The position numbers and the translations under genes were made by a program. From assembly GCA_049999725.1 (NCBI GenBank), contig JBNGIS010004164.1:1-32513 (forward strand): a DNA stretch of 32,513 bases, in the 5' to 3' direction. The notes under the pieces were generated by a model. That model worked only from the letters and a program-made list of their open reading frames with translations. It was not told where the DNA came from and searched no databases. Position 1 is the first letter of the stretch. The number at the start of each line of letters is the position of its first letter. Source of the DNA: Haplomitrium mnioides. Its lineage: Eukaryota; Marchantiophyta; Haplomitriopsida; Calobryales. This document shows positions 1-9,216 of the stretch, piece after piece.

Positions 1-394
1 GAATCATCATGCTTACATTCCTTAAGGTTGTAACCATAAGGAATATTAGCAATAGCCAAAGTGAAACACCTAGGTTTCATAAGGCTCTTCAATTGTCAAG
101 CGTTGGTCTCCCCGTGGACTTGATAAAATGCCATGTTGAGACCATTGACAAAAGACATCAAATCTTCTTCCTCATCTTTCACAACTCCTTCAGTTGTGAG
201 AGATGCAGGACCGTTTTGCTGCCTTGCTTTCCACTCTTTAGCCTTTTGGCAGTGGAGATGAAAAGCATAATAATAGGAGACTAAGGTGGGAGGTTGGTCT
301 TGATCTTCGGAGGCTTCTTCGACCCATGATTTTTCCGACATTTCGCAATTGTTGTCAATTTTTTAGCCAGTTGCCATTTGAAAGTTTTGTCCCC
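1..394 (-). pseudogene. Last visible exon of a ParB-like gene, with an adenine-methyltransferase-like NIPYG motif
   Basis: One minus-strand frame runs from 394 to the window edge, broken only by two stops: a TAA near 358 and a TGA at 98-96. The TGA could be a decayed Trp codon. The exon follows a strong acceptor (T-rich tract, then TAG, at 395-396). Its first two bases complete the codon left by the upstream donor at 981, so phase agrees. The protein is acidic (EEASEDQDQ, VVKDEEEDLMSF). Near the edge it reads KPRCFTLAIANIPYGYNL. The core NIPYG resembles motif IV (D/N-P-P-Y) of N6-adenine methyltransferases, which sits after a hydrophobic strand, as here. ParB-like domains fused to such methyltransferases are known in prokaryotes and phages. 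The methyltransferase reading is inference from one motif; the SAM-binding motif is not visible because the window ends. Confidence 0.4.
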
Positions 395-980
395 CTACAC
401 AAAAACAAAACAAAAAACATTATAGACAAATAAAAAACATTTTAAGCAAGAGAACGACACTGACTTCTATGCGTACATGGACATCAAAGTCCATGCGTGC
501 AAGGATAGCAAAGTCCATGCATGCATGGACTTTATTATCCCTGCTTGCTTGGACTGCGAAGTCCATGCGTGCATGGACTTTGATATCCATGCTTATCGGG
601 ACATTGAAAGCCGTCCACGCATGGACTTTGCATTATCTGCGGGTAGAGACTTTCAAGTCCATGCTTGCATGGACATCAAAGTCCAAGCACGCATTGACTT
701 TGCCTTATCTGCTCGCTTGGATTGCAAAGTCCATGCGCTTGGACTTTGGTGTGCATGCGAGCAAAAACTTTAAAAGTCCAAACGCGTTTGAACTGCAAAA
801 TCGATGCGCGCATGGAATTTAAAGCCCATACATGCATGGAGATCAAAGTCCATTCGTGCAAGGACTTTGAAGTCCATGCGCGCATGGACCCTAGACCTTT
901 TTTTGAAAAACAAAAGAAAACTTACAATAAATTCAATGCAACTACAAAGAAATGAATGTGGTGTGAACGGAAGAACTTAC
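395..980 (-). other. Predicted intron of the ParB-like gene
   Basis: The minus-strand donor reads GTAAGT at 980-975, directly after a frame ending KLREAFG. The acceptor is a T-rich tract ending TGTAG at 395. Donor and acceptor are phase-compatible (one base left, two bases supplied). The interior is almost entirely the 24-bp palindrome array described separately, so the array is intronic. The intron is inferred; no transcript is available. Confidence 0.5.
469..893. repeat. Tandem array 1 of a 24-bp double-palindrome unit
   Basis: About 17 or 18 degenerate units of 24 bp. Each has two dyads: GGACTT-nn-AAGTCC, and CATGCGCGCATG across the unit joint. A perfect 18-bp palindrome GTCCATGCGCGCATGGAC is at 872-889. 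Because 24 is a multiple of three, every frame on both strands stays open and encodes octapeptide repeats such as MRAWTSKS. These frames are not evidence of coding. ATGCGCGCAT is strictly alternating purine-pyrimidine. The array ends abruptly near 893. Confidence 0.9.
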
Positions 981-2417
981 CAAAAGCTTCTCGAAGCTTG
1001 AATAAAATAAGGACATCTTGGACTCTTTAGTATGAAGAGGGTACTCCTCTCTTGCCTCCTCTTACGTGTTGCAGTGGACCTCAAAACAAAAAATTTTCAC
1101 CATAACCGCTAAAACTTTGTGTCTCTTTACCTCTCGAGACATCTCATCCATTGAAAGCTTTCTGGCTTCCACTCGCTTCAAAATTGAAATCTTCAACTCA
1201 TCAAGAAGACCTTGAAGGGACCTCCAAAGCGTCCGCTTCATGTCTTCCATTCTCATCAATCCTTTGGCCTTTGATCGTGTTTTTCTCCCACATCGAGAAA
1301 ATGATCTATTGTAAATCCCATAGCTCCCCTCTTTTGAATGTGAGTTGAAACTAGTTGTCCTAAGAAGTTATTATTTTCTCAAGAGTTGACTTGGGCTTTA
1401 TTTCCAAGGTTTCCAACACCAACTCCCTTTTCAATTTTTGGGATAACACCATCCCACTCTTTACAAATCTCTGATGCCAATACTCGACCTTTTGAATAGA
1501 GGTCATTTTCAGCCTATACCTCTGGTTGTAATTGTCATTGGTAGCAAAAATACGGGCCTTTGTTGGTGTAAGACCCACATAGACATAACAATTGCAGAGC
1601 GACAGAGTAGGGTTCTTTGCTCCATATTTTGTGATTAATAGTTGCCTTGCTGCAACACTATGATTGCCTCTCGCAATCTCATAGAGGTACTTGTCAGAGT
1701 TCCTGATGTCAAACTCTGACTTGTACTTCAACCCACACTTCGGATCAACCACCACTATGAAGAAACTATGTGCATACTTGTTGGTGAGCATTCTTTGCGC
1801 CAAAAGCTCAACAAAATCTTCATTCAATCTTCGAATATAGAATGGACTCTAGTTGTCCATTCCAGGCTTGAGCATATTCAAATTCTCCAGCCTTATTGTT
1901 GTTGTTTCTTCATGGACTTTGCAACGCTGGATTGAAGACTCCCTCATCTTATTCTTGTCTTCCTCATACACTATCCAAGGATCCACTTGTTCCATTTCTT
2001 GAAAAGTATGCAACCCTTTGTGGGATTGCCTTTTTGCTCTAGATGTAGGAGCATGAGCTGGCTCCAGCTCCGCCTCCCAGTCTTGCCCCGAGTTGCTTAG
2101 TGATAAAGACAAGGGGCAAAAGAAGTAGACTTTGATGTAGATTCTGAGGTGGCTAGCTCCTCCTCAATGACGGACGCTGGTGTAGGCTTTTTCTTCTTTG
2201 CAGCCAGTTTCTTCTTTTTCGAAGCCTCAACTGGCTCAAGCTCCTCTAGAAGTGCCTCTCGTGTGAGCTGAGAATGTTGCTACGCTCGGATGCGGCACCA
2301 GTGCTTGAATATTGACGCCTTGCTTGGGCTTCAAAATCTTGATTTGAATGGCAAGTTTGATGAAGTCCAACTCGCGTCTTTATAGCCATCCACGAAATCG
2401 GCCAAAAGCTGAGTGAA
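981..2417 (-). pseudogene. ParB/sulfiredoxin-like domain region of a decayed eukaryotic gene
   Basis: The region enters through a good acceptor (T-rich, then TTTCAG, at 2418) and starts FTQLLADFVDGYKD. It is frameshifted a few times. A Lys-rich linker (KKKKLAAKKKKPTP, near 2200) follows. Then come TIRLENLNMLKPGMD and, after one TAG stop, LNEDFVELLAQRML. The core is FFIVVVDPKCG, YLYEIARGNHSVAARQLL and CYVYVGLTPTKARIFA, at about 1827-1540. This order matches ParB/Srx-fold proteins: a Leu-containing N-terminal strand, a helix with E-LA-S/R, an I-V-V strand, the G-N-H-R/S box followed by A..LL, then a V-Y-V-L strand. The GNH box is the nucleotide/phosphate-binding motif of that fold. The tail near 1360-1000 is frameshifted (LKRVEARKLSMDEMSREVKR, coiled-coil-like) and ends at a GTAAGT donor. 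The ParB-like call rests on motif order recalled from the family. Confidence 0.55.
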
Positions 2418-3271
2418 CTGAAATAAAGACAAAAAAATCAGGCAAAAGTAAAAGTATAAGACTCGACATTCACAATGTGCACTGAACAAGGGAGTCTATG
2501 TGCGCATGGACAAGGGAGTTCCTGCACACAAGGAGACCTAAGGTCCAAGCACGTCTGGACTCCCAAGTCCAAGCACGTCTGGACTCCCAAGTCCATGCGC
2601 GTATGGACTTTGATCTCGATGCGTGCTTGGATGTGGGAGTCCATGCACGCATGGACTTTGATCTCGATGCGTGCTTGGACGTGGGAGTCCATGCGCGCAT
2701 GGACCCCGAGTCTCCATGCTTGCAATGACTCCTTTTGTCCATGCGCGTATGGACTTTGATCTCCATGTGCGCATGAACTTCGAAGTCCAAGCAAGCCTTG
2801 ACTCCCAGATCCAAGCGCGCATGGACTTGGGAGTCCCTATGCGCATGGACCTCATGTCTCTATGCTAGCAAGGACTCCCATCATCCAAGCGCGCCTGGAC
2901 TTGGGAGTCCAAACTTGCCTGGACTCCGAAGTCCATGCGCGCATGGACCCCAAGTCTTTATGCTCGTAAGGACTCCCATCGTCCAAGCGCGCCTAGACTT
3001 GGGAGTCCAAGCTCGGTTGGACTCCAAAGTCCATGCGTGCATGGAGATCGAAGTCCATGTACGCATGGACAAAAAGAGTCCATGCTCGTATGGACTCCTT
3101 GCAAGTTATTACTTAGTAAAAAGAGAAACAAAAGAAAAAGGATTTCAGAATTCACTTTGCTATCTTCCATTGAGAACTGAAGATGCGTAGCAAAAATGTC
3201 TCTCTCTTTGTACTCGAAAAAATCAAATTGCTTGCGATTTGCACAATAAATGGTAATTGAACATCTTGGGA
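2418..3271 (-). other. Predicted second intron and flanking unassigned sequence of the ParB-like gene
   Basis: The acceptor side is clear on the minus strand (TTTTTTTGTCTTTATTTCAG at 2418-2437). The donor could not be placed exactly. The upstream exon frame ends with a TAG at about 3272, and a short stretch to about 3115 could be either exon or intron. The middle is the second 24-bp palindrome array. Confidence 0.4.
2484..3102. repeat. Tandem array 2 of the 24-bp double-palindrome unit
   Basis: About 24 or 25 units with the same design as array 1 (GGACT...AGTCC alternating with CATGCGCGCATG). Perfect GTCCATGCGCGCATGGAC copies are at 2687-2704 and 2931-2948. A 48-bp higher-order period is visible near 2610-2704, where a GATCTCGATGCGTGCTT unit alternates with a GTGGGAGTCCATGCRCGCAT unit. 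A longer composite of several units recurs near 2700-2770, 2850-2900 and 2940-2990 (CCCC/CTC-AGTCT, then an AGGACTCCC variant). This suggests block duplication. Phase-open octapeptide frames appear on both strands. Confidence 0.9.
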
Positions 3272-3538
3272 CTACACAAGCACCCCGATGTTGGCTTTAT
3301 TTCCCCTCCGAATCATGGTAATTTGGACTAGTAGACCCAAATTGAATTTTTCTCCTTCACCAGCAAAAAGGTAAAGATGGTTATCGAGGTCTTTCAAAGA
3401 GAAGCAATTTATTGGCCATTTCCACTCTAGTTTTTCAAGCTCTAGAGCTTTGACAACATCCAAATACCTATATGGCTTTGGTTGAAGAGGCGGGAAACAA
3501 TTCCTTGAGATGCCATTCTCAAGATAATAGAGATAGGT
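3272..3538 (-). pseudogene. Unrecognised exon upstream of the ParB-like domain
   Basis: An open minus-strand frame of about 88 codons follows a plausible acceptor (CTTTAAATAG at 3539). It begins TYLYYLENGISRNCFPPL and contains DVVKALELEKLEWKW, DLDNHLYLFAGEGEKFNLG and MIRRGNKANIGVLV, then a TAG. Composition is that of a globular protein, with none of the low complexity of the neighbouring arrays. I do not recognise the family. Its position and strand suggest it is an N-terminal exon of the ParB-like gene. Confidence 0.4.
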
Positions 3539-3545
3539 CTATTTA

Positions 3546-3978
3546 AAGGTAAAAAATGTAATGAACAAAAGTTCATAAATCACTAAAGGCTGGAAATAGC
3601 AAAAAGCTAAGGAAATGCAAAAATAACAATAACCAAAAAATGAAAATCAAAAACTAAACTCGCAAGAATGGAAAGAAACTTTCCGCCGACACTCCTTTTA
3701 TAGCTAAATTTCAAAAAACACATTTTCCTACAAAAAATTGATTCTCCAAGCTCTTGACAGGTAGGTTCACCTGGTGTAAAAAAAGAAGAAGTTAGTACAT
3801 AAAGCATTGCTCATTTTCATCTTTCTAATTTTTTTTTCATTTTCTTTACAAAAAGTTCCTAATTTTGTCGTTTTGCAGAAAAAATGACAAAAACACATCT
3901 TTTGAGAGTGTTGTAAGAGGTTTATAATATTTGTCAAAATAATTCCTTGGAGTAATTGATTTTTAGAGAGCCTTTTTC
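3546..3978. other. AT-rich spacer between two divergent gene relics
   Basis: About 430 bases with no frame I can support. The sequence is A/T-rich. It separates the minus-strand ParB-like relic from the plus-strand DUF7869-like relic. If the pair were one transcription unit set, a shared bidirectional promoter would lie here. I see no convincing TATA box. Confidence 0.4.
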
Positions 3979-4975
3979 AATGGATAGAGTTTTTAAAGAC
4001 AAGAAGAGGTTAGAATTTCAAGGTTCATCTTTACATAAAAGTGTTACTTTTGACAAGCACTTTGAGATTCAATCAAATGCCAATGTTCGAGAGTGAAGCG
4101 ATAGAGTACCAAAAACATCAAGTGTGATGGTGAGTACATTGGGGAAAAAGATGACTTATGTTGAATCATATAGCTCTGCCCAGAAAGATTGAGAAGGTGA
4201 ACTCCATGCGCGCATAAGATCAGGGATTAACGACTCAACAACTTGCGCGCAAAGGATCAAAGAGGGAACTCGGTGCTCATAGAGAATTAAAGAAACAATC
4301 TTCATCCAACAAAAGATCTTTGTTGCTCATCAAGTGATCGAAGTTGAATCTTTCTTCTAAGTATTCCAAACTATCTGAAAAGAAAAGTTCAACACAAAGA
4401 TTCCAAACGATTGTAGACATTTCTTCGTCCACATCTGAGTGAGACCTTGATATTCATGATCAAAATGTGTCTGTTCAGAACACAAAGAACATACAATCTG
4501 TGGACAATTTTAATTTTGGAGATGAGCCACTGTCCCCAATAGCACCACTCAAACAACGACTGATTTTGTTTCAAGTTGCACCTCGCAAAGAGATTGGGAC
4601 ATCTGAAACAAATCAAATTCTTTGGAGGAGTCTTCAGACGACAGTTTGGAAAATGATTCTAGCAAAGAGTCTCAATCAATCAACATTTCTTTGGAGTTCT
4701 CATCCAAGGCACCAATTTTATTATAAAAAAACATTTCTTTCTAATGGAGATATTGATCAAGATTCGGTTTCAGAATGGTGTAGTTCTCCCAATCCCCAAG
4801 AAGAAACTCATCTCTTGAAAATATTTTGCGATGGAACAAATAGTGTTTATGATGACGACCAAGATCTTTAGGATGAACTATCTCCTATTGTTGGATATGC
4901 TTACGGACCGAATCGTCTAGCACAACAAAAGAATTCTTTGTCTGGGCCAAAGCCCAAACGGGTAAAGAAGATTTG
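3979..4975 (+). pseudogene. Acidic Ser-rich 5' portion of the DUF7869-like gene relic
   Basis: ATG at 3979 opens MDRVFKDKKRLEFQGSSLHK, which stops after about 39 codons. From about 4390 a frame reads DISSSTSE, stop, DLDIHDQNVSVQN, then FGDEPLSPIAPLKQ. Near 4625 the natural-looking frame switches to EESSDDSLENDSSKESQSIN. It switches back to FLSNGDIDQDSVSEWCSSPN and runs through one TAG to YAYGPNRLAQQK and GPKPKRVKK, a basic NLS-like tail. A possible donor (CGGGTAAAG) is near 4960. Isolated 24-bp-unit remnants (TCCATGCGCGCATA, near 4203) sit inside. Assignment to the downstream domain is by position and strand; I do not recognise the sequence itself. Confidence 0.35.
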
Positions 4976-5611
4976 AACTCGAATAAGAAGACAATGATAA
5001 AGAAGATTTGACTCGAATAATTCTTAACAAGTTGAGTTGTGAGAAGAGAATCTATGCTCGCATAGACTCTGTTGTTTTATATTTCAATTTTAACCTTGTC
5101 TATAACCGAATAAAGCTAGAAAATGAATTTTATTCTTGTGGTGACCTTAGCCTTGCAATAATTTTTGTTTTTTATCATTTAAATGAAGAGTCGTTGTAAA
5201 AACAAATTTGAAAAAAAAAATGTTTTTGTTGTTCGCAAATCTTATGCATGCATAGGATTTGTTCTTGATTCTCTTAAAACTAGTCACGACAACACTCACA
5301 AAAAGCCATGATATTGGTGTTGTTGTATTGGTCATATGCACACATACGATCAGTTGTTGTCTCTACTCATCTTAAACGTTTAGAAGATGCATTTTGGTAA
5401 CCTTTGTTTGCAAATCTTGTTTTTTTCTTTTCGAAATAGATTTTTCTTTTTTCAAATTGCCTAAAGTTTATTTTTAATCTTTTACAAAGTGTTTTGTTTC
5501 AACAAATTCAAACATTTGTTTAAGATGACTTGAATGTTTTTGACACCTCAAGTTATGTTTTGAAGTTACAAGTATCGACATATGTTTTATTGAACTAGTT
5601 TTATATCCTTC
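4976..5611. other. Stretch with no supported gene, possibly an intron
   Basis: AT-rich with many stops in all frames. It contains three degenerate copies of the palindrome core (ATGCTCGCATAG near 5054, ATGCATGCATAG near 5243, ATGCACACATACGA near 5336). It separates the acidic 5' part from the conserved core of the plus-strand relic, so an intron is likely, but no clear splice pair was found. Confidence 0.35.
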
Positions 5612-7255
5612 GTGCTTTGTAATGATGTAGTCAAATATAATCACCAATTGTTTCTTCATCGTGACCAACAAATGAAAGAAAGATCAAAACTTGCAAACAA
5701 TCGAAGAAAATGTTATGCCAATGGTCAAAAATACTTGGGAATTGTTATTGATGGAATGGATCAGAAGAAAATCCCTATGCCATACTGGCCATCGCCACCA
5801 AAAAACATTGATAACGATTGTTTAGTGGGTGTGCATATTGTTGATGCCTTAATATTCAATCATGCTCTTTCTTCGAGGGTCTTCTTAATGTACAGAAACT
5901 TGAGAGGCGATTCTAATTTGATAGTTACTATACTCAACAAAATATTATGTGACTTTGAAGTCTCGTTGCCTCCAACTTTGTATCTTCAGCTGGACAACAC
6001 GACCAGAGAGAATAAGAATTCTATCATATTTGGATATCTTAGTCTCCTTATTGCCAAGAATGTTTTTCAAAAAATCAAGGTGGGATTTTTCATGGTTGGC
6101 CACACTCATGATCAAATCGATCAAATGTTCAACCAACTCTTGAAACGTTTAAAACGTGTCAAAGCTTTCACGGTTATGAGTCTTAGCGAGGCGTTTCAAT
6201 TATCCTATAATCCTAAACCTCAAGTGACTCTTTTGTCGGAAACTTGGGATTTCAAAATATTTCTATAGCAATGTCCCTCTCTGGTTAAAACGATACATGA
6301 TATTACTTTTAATCAACAATTCAAGTTCCAGTTAAATAATTCCAAGGCAAAGATTTAGAGCAAACAGTTTTCAACATATGAATTTTGGCTATCTTTGGAT
6401 GGTATTTGTCAACTCAAGTGCCTACTTGAAGTGGACAGAGAAATTTTGAGTTCAATGTTGATTCCTCTCAAGGCATATTCTGAAATCAAATGATCTCAAA
6501 AGGAAGAAAGAGTAGTGGATGTTGAGAAAGTGGTATTTTCAATAAAGGACAACATAAGTGAGAGCTGCTAGAAGTTTTTATAGATTATGATATTCAATGG
6601 TAGAATGATTTTTTTCTTGCCCAATAAGAGATTGTGGCCTACATCTTTGAAACAAAAAGATGACAACTCGAGGCACAATTTACCTTTCCACCTTCACAAC
6701 ATTCAAACACTTGTAATGATTTTCAAAATGTTTGTCTAGATTCTCAGCTTCATGCTCAACAAACATAAGAAGAGACTCCAGTACAACAAATACTTTCTAC
6801 ACGTCGAGTAATCTATGATAGAGCACCTAGGCTGCGAGAAGGAACTCTTTTGCACAATACTCGATACATCCATAACTTTGTCAATCTTCATGAGATGAAA
6901 GCTTTCTAGAATGTCTATTTGTGTTGTTGCGTCTCTAGATCCAAGGAGCATACCATTTTGGGTTGCCAAAGTTCTCAAAGTTTTGTCATTTGATGAGGAA
7001 GATCCTCCAAAGCCAAAATGAGTATGAGTTCAATGGTTTGCTTGTTTGGCTGAAGATGCATTTTATGGACAATACTTCCTAGAAAAAATAGTAACAACAA
7101 AAGGGAAATGCAAATCAAAGTGACATATTGATGTACTTGTCAATGTGACACAAGTCACGATTCTATCTTTTGATTTTCTTCTTACCCAAAAAAACCAATT
7201 GAGGAAAACCACTTTAACTACCATTAAAGCAATTCTATTTTAGTACGAAAGATAA
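5612..7255 (+). pseudogene. DUF7869-like protein core and C-terminal domain, decayed
   Basis: The longest open piece (5612-6268) contains a first acidic motif GIVIDGMDQKKIPMP, then LVGVHIVDAL, SNLIVTILNKIL, LYLQLDNTTRENKN, FFMVGHTHDQIDQMF and a final ETWDFKIF. From memory these are the hallmark blocks of the DUF7869-type family, which is found in plants, algae and animals and has no established function. After a TAG the same frame continues with stops (TIHDITFNQQFKFQL, FSTYEFWLSLDG). Near 6910-7250 it reads VVASLDP, PFWVAKVLKVL, VQWFACLAEDAFYGQYFLE and LRKTTLTTIK, which resembles a BAH/Tudor-like C-terminal segment. Invariant Asp/His positions (DGMDQ, LDN, GHTHDQID) could form an RNase-H-like DDE centre; that is inference. 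There are at least six in-frame stops, so it is not functional. Confidence 0.6.
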
Positions 7256-7959
7256 AAAGCCCTCAATCTTGAAATGTTTCAAAGAGATTCAATCACTGTC
7301 ATTAACACTAAGACAAATCAAGGAAACCTTGATGAATCTTCTGAAGCTAAATCCAAAGAAGTCGAGACCAGCGATCAAAGTCATTCAAGAATGTTATTCT
7401 ATTTTTGTATTTTCAAGTATGGTTTAATTTAAGATGATTATTTTCAAAAGTACTTGAAAAAACTTTTTAGCAACTTGTTGAATTTTTTTGCCAACTTGAA
7501 CTTGTGATTGTAAATCACTCTAAGTTGAATGTTATTCTCTGTAAATGAAACTTTAATTTATAGTTAATAGATTTATTTGCTTTGTAGAAATATTTTCTTC
7601 TCTAAAATGTAAATATTTTGTTCTCAACTTTATTGTTTTTTAAAAGAGTTAAAGGCATCGCTGAAGCATCTACCCAAATTGAATAATTTTTTTTCTTTTT
7701 AGGACTTTGTTGTAAAAATTAAAACCTTTAACGCTGTTTGACTTAGATGAAGAGCTTTATACCCATTTTTACTTTTAGATTCCAAATTAGAAATCAAAAT
7801 CTTTTGCGTGCGTAGAGTTTGTTGTGAAAAATAGAACCTTTACAGTCTGTATCCTCGGTTGTAGAAGTGTGAACCCTATACATGCATAGACTTTGATTTG
7901 CAAGCAAAAGATATAATGTACAAAATCTCTTTTACGGAACTTAAAACCTAAGTTCTTGT
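7256..7959. other. AT-rich sequence with scattered palindrome-unit remnants
   Basis: No coding frame is supported. Degenerate palindrome-unit pieces occur (GCGTGCGTAGAG near 7806; CATGCATAGACTTTG near 7881). Otherwise simple AT-rich sequence. Confidence 0.4.
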
Positions 7960-8195
7960 GAGTCTTTGTTGTAGAATGTTCAGATGGTGAGTTCAGATTC
8001 TTATGAACGCATAGACTTTGGGGTGGAGTGTTCAAATGGCGAGTTCAGATTCATATGCGCGCATAGACTTTGGGGTGGAGTGTTCACACGTTGAGCTTGG
8101 ATTCTACAGCGCACAGAGACTTTAGGGTGGAGTGTTCACATGTTGAGCTTGGATTTCTATGTGCGCATGGACTTATTGGTGGAAGTCCATGCCTT
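7960..8195. repeat. 52-bp tandem repeat, about 4.5 units
   Basis: Units start at 7960, 8012, 8064, 8116 and 8168, each 52 bp apart. The core is TAGACTTTGGGGTGGAGTGT, followed by TCA-n-GAGTTCAGATT or a GAGCTTGGATT variant, ending in the ATGCGCGCA half of the 24-bp palindrome. The unit therefore looks like a 24-bp-family element expanded with about 28 bp of other sequence. The last unit decays into GGACTTATTGGTGGAAGTCC. Confidence 0.9.
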
Positions 8196-9073
8196 CCATA
8201 AGTTCTACTTCTCTTGTTCAACCCTTAAGCTTCTTCATATAACGACTACTGATTACAACTTTGTTTATACACAACTCATAGACTCTTTTGTAGACCTTGA
8301 GACCTTTGGTTGAATCAAGTCTAAAACTTGCAAAAGTTTCTTGTTTACAATCTTAATTCAATCTCCTTAGCTAATGCCTTTTTGATTCTAAACTATGATA
8401 CGTTTCTGTATACACTTCGTTGAACTATGAAATATTTTTAAATGATAGAACCTTTTTGAAAGCCCACGTTCACTTTTGATTGCATGGATTTTTAGCTACA
8501 AGTGAAAGCTTATTTTTTCTTGACGTTTAAAATAAAGCTCCTAAATCCATGCAATGTTTCGTTTTCTTTGTTTTTGTGTTTACCATTGCAAACTCATTCT
8601 CTTGACTTCCTTTCCCCTCAGGCTTTTTCTTTATGTTTTGTAATTTTTTTCCAACAAAGAAGTTTGAAAGAGAACCATGTCTACGCGTGCTTAGAGTTTA
8701 TGCAATCAAGTATATTTTCAAAATAGTTTCTTGTGACGTGTGTTTCAACTTTTGGGTTTAGAATTGTAATCAATAATAAATGCAATTTTCTAATGAAAAC
8801 TTAATATAATTTTTATGCTTTTCATGAAATTTGAGTTTTCCAATATTTTAATAAAAACTAATCATATTGATTGATTTTACATAATAAAATTGACTTTTGC
8901 TCTATCACGGTTGTTGAAATGGCAAACAAAAATCCAAAAAACTCATGTACTTTTTGTTTTTTAAAAGTAACCTCGTTTTTTTTTATGTTTTTTGAATTCA
9001 AAAATCACAATTTTTCCCAAAAACAAAAGTTCATGTTCTGATTAGCTTGTTCTTGGTTCAAAGTACCGGGTGT
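8196..9073. other. AT-rich sequence with no supported gene
   Basis: Long T- and A-rich runs and many stops in all frames. One remnant of the palindrome core (CTACGCGTGCTTAGAG) lies near 8681. The segment ends at the truncation point of chromovirus C. Confidence 0.4.
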
Positions 9074-9203
9074 TTCAAGTATATAAATAAGAGAGAGTTT
9101 CTTGTTTGGCATCTCTTACCTTGTGGGTTTTTGAAGTTCATTGTGCACTTCTTTTGTATGTGTTTGTGCTAACTTGTGTGTAATGTATGTGTGTAGTGTT
9201 ACA
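9074..9203 (+). repeat. Truncated 5' LTR of copy C
   Basis: About 130 bases match the end of the 13437-14031 and 29577-30145 LTRs: AAGTATATAAA-type TATA box, TTGTTTGGCATCTCTTACCT, then GTAGTGTTACA. Homology starts abruptly near 9074, so roughly the first 450 bases of the LTR are gone. TATATAAA near 9081 is the likely core promoter. Confidence 0.88.
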
Positions 9204-9204
9204 A

Positions 9205-9216
9205 TGGTATCAGAGC
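9205..9216 (+). promoter_or_regulatory. Primer-binding site, initiator-Met tRNA type (copy C)
   Basis: TGGTATCAGAGC one base after the LTR end (TTACA). This is the sequence complementary to the 3' end of plant initiator methionine tRNA, the usual primer of many chromoviruses. The same site is at 30147 in copy D. Confidence 0.93.

Noticed and set aside
9-341. Plus-strand frame of 91 codons at the left edge
   Set aside because: It is the antisense of the minus-strand exon, which has splice-phase support and natural composition.
2484-3102. CRISPR-like array
   Set aside because: Units are contiguous and degenerate with no unique spacers, and the context is eukaryotic.
469-3190. Many overlapping frames encoding octapeptide repeats (MRAWTSKS, DFEVHARM) on both strands
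   Set aside because: They arise because the 24-bp repeat period is a multiple of three; all frames are open at once, and the arrays sit in predicted introns.
4389-4616. Minus-strand 75-codon Cys-rich frame
   Set aside because: Antisense to the acidic Ser-rich region, which reads more naturally on the plus strand.
7787-8035. Minus-strand frame of 82 codons
   Set aside because: It overlaps the 52-bp repeat and AT-rich sequence, with no recognisable domain and no splice context.
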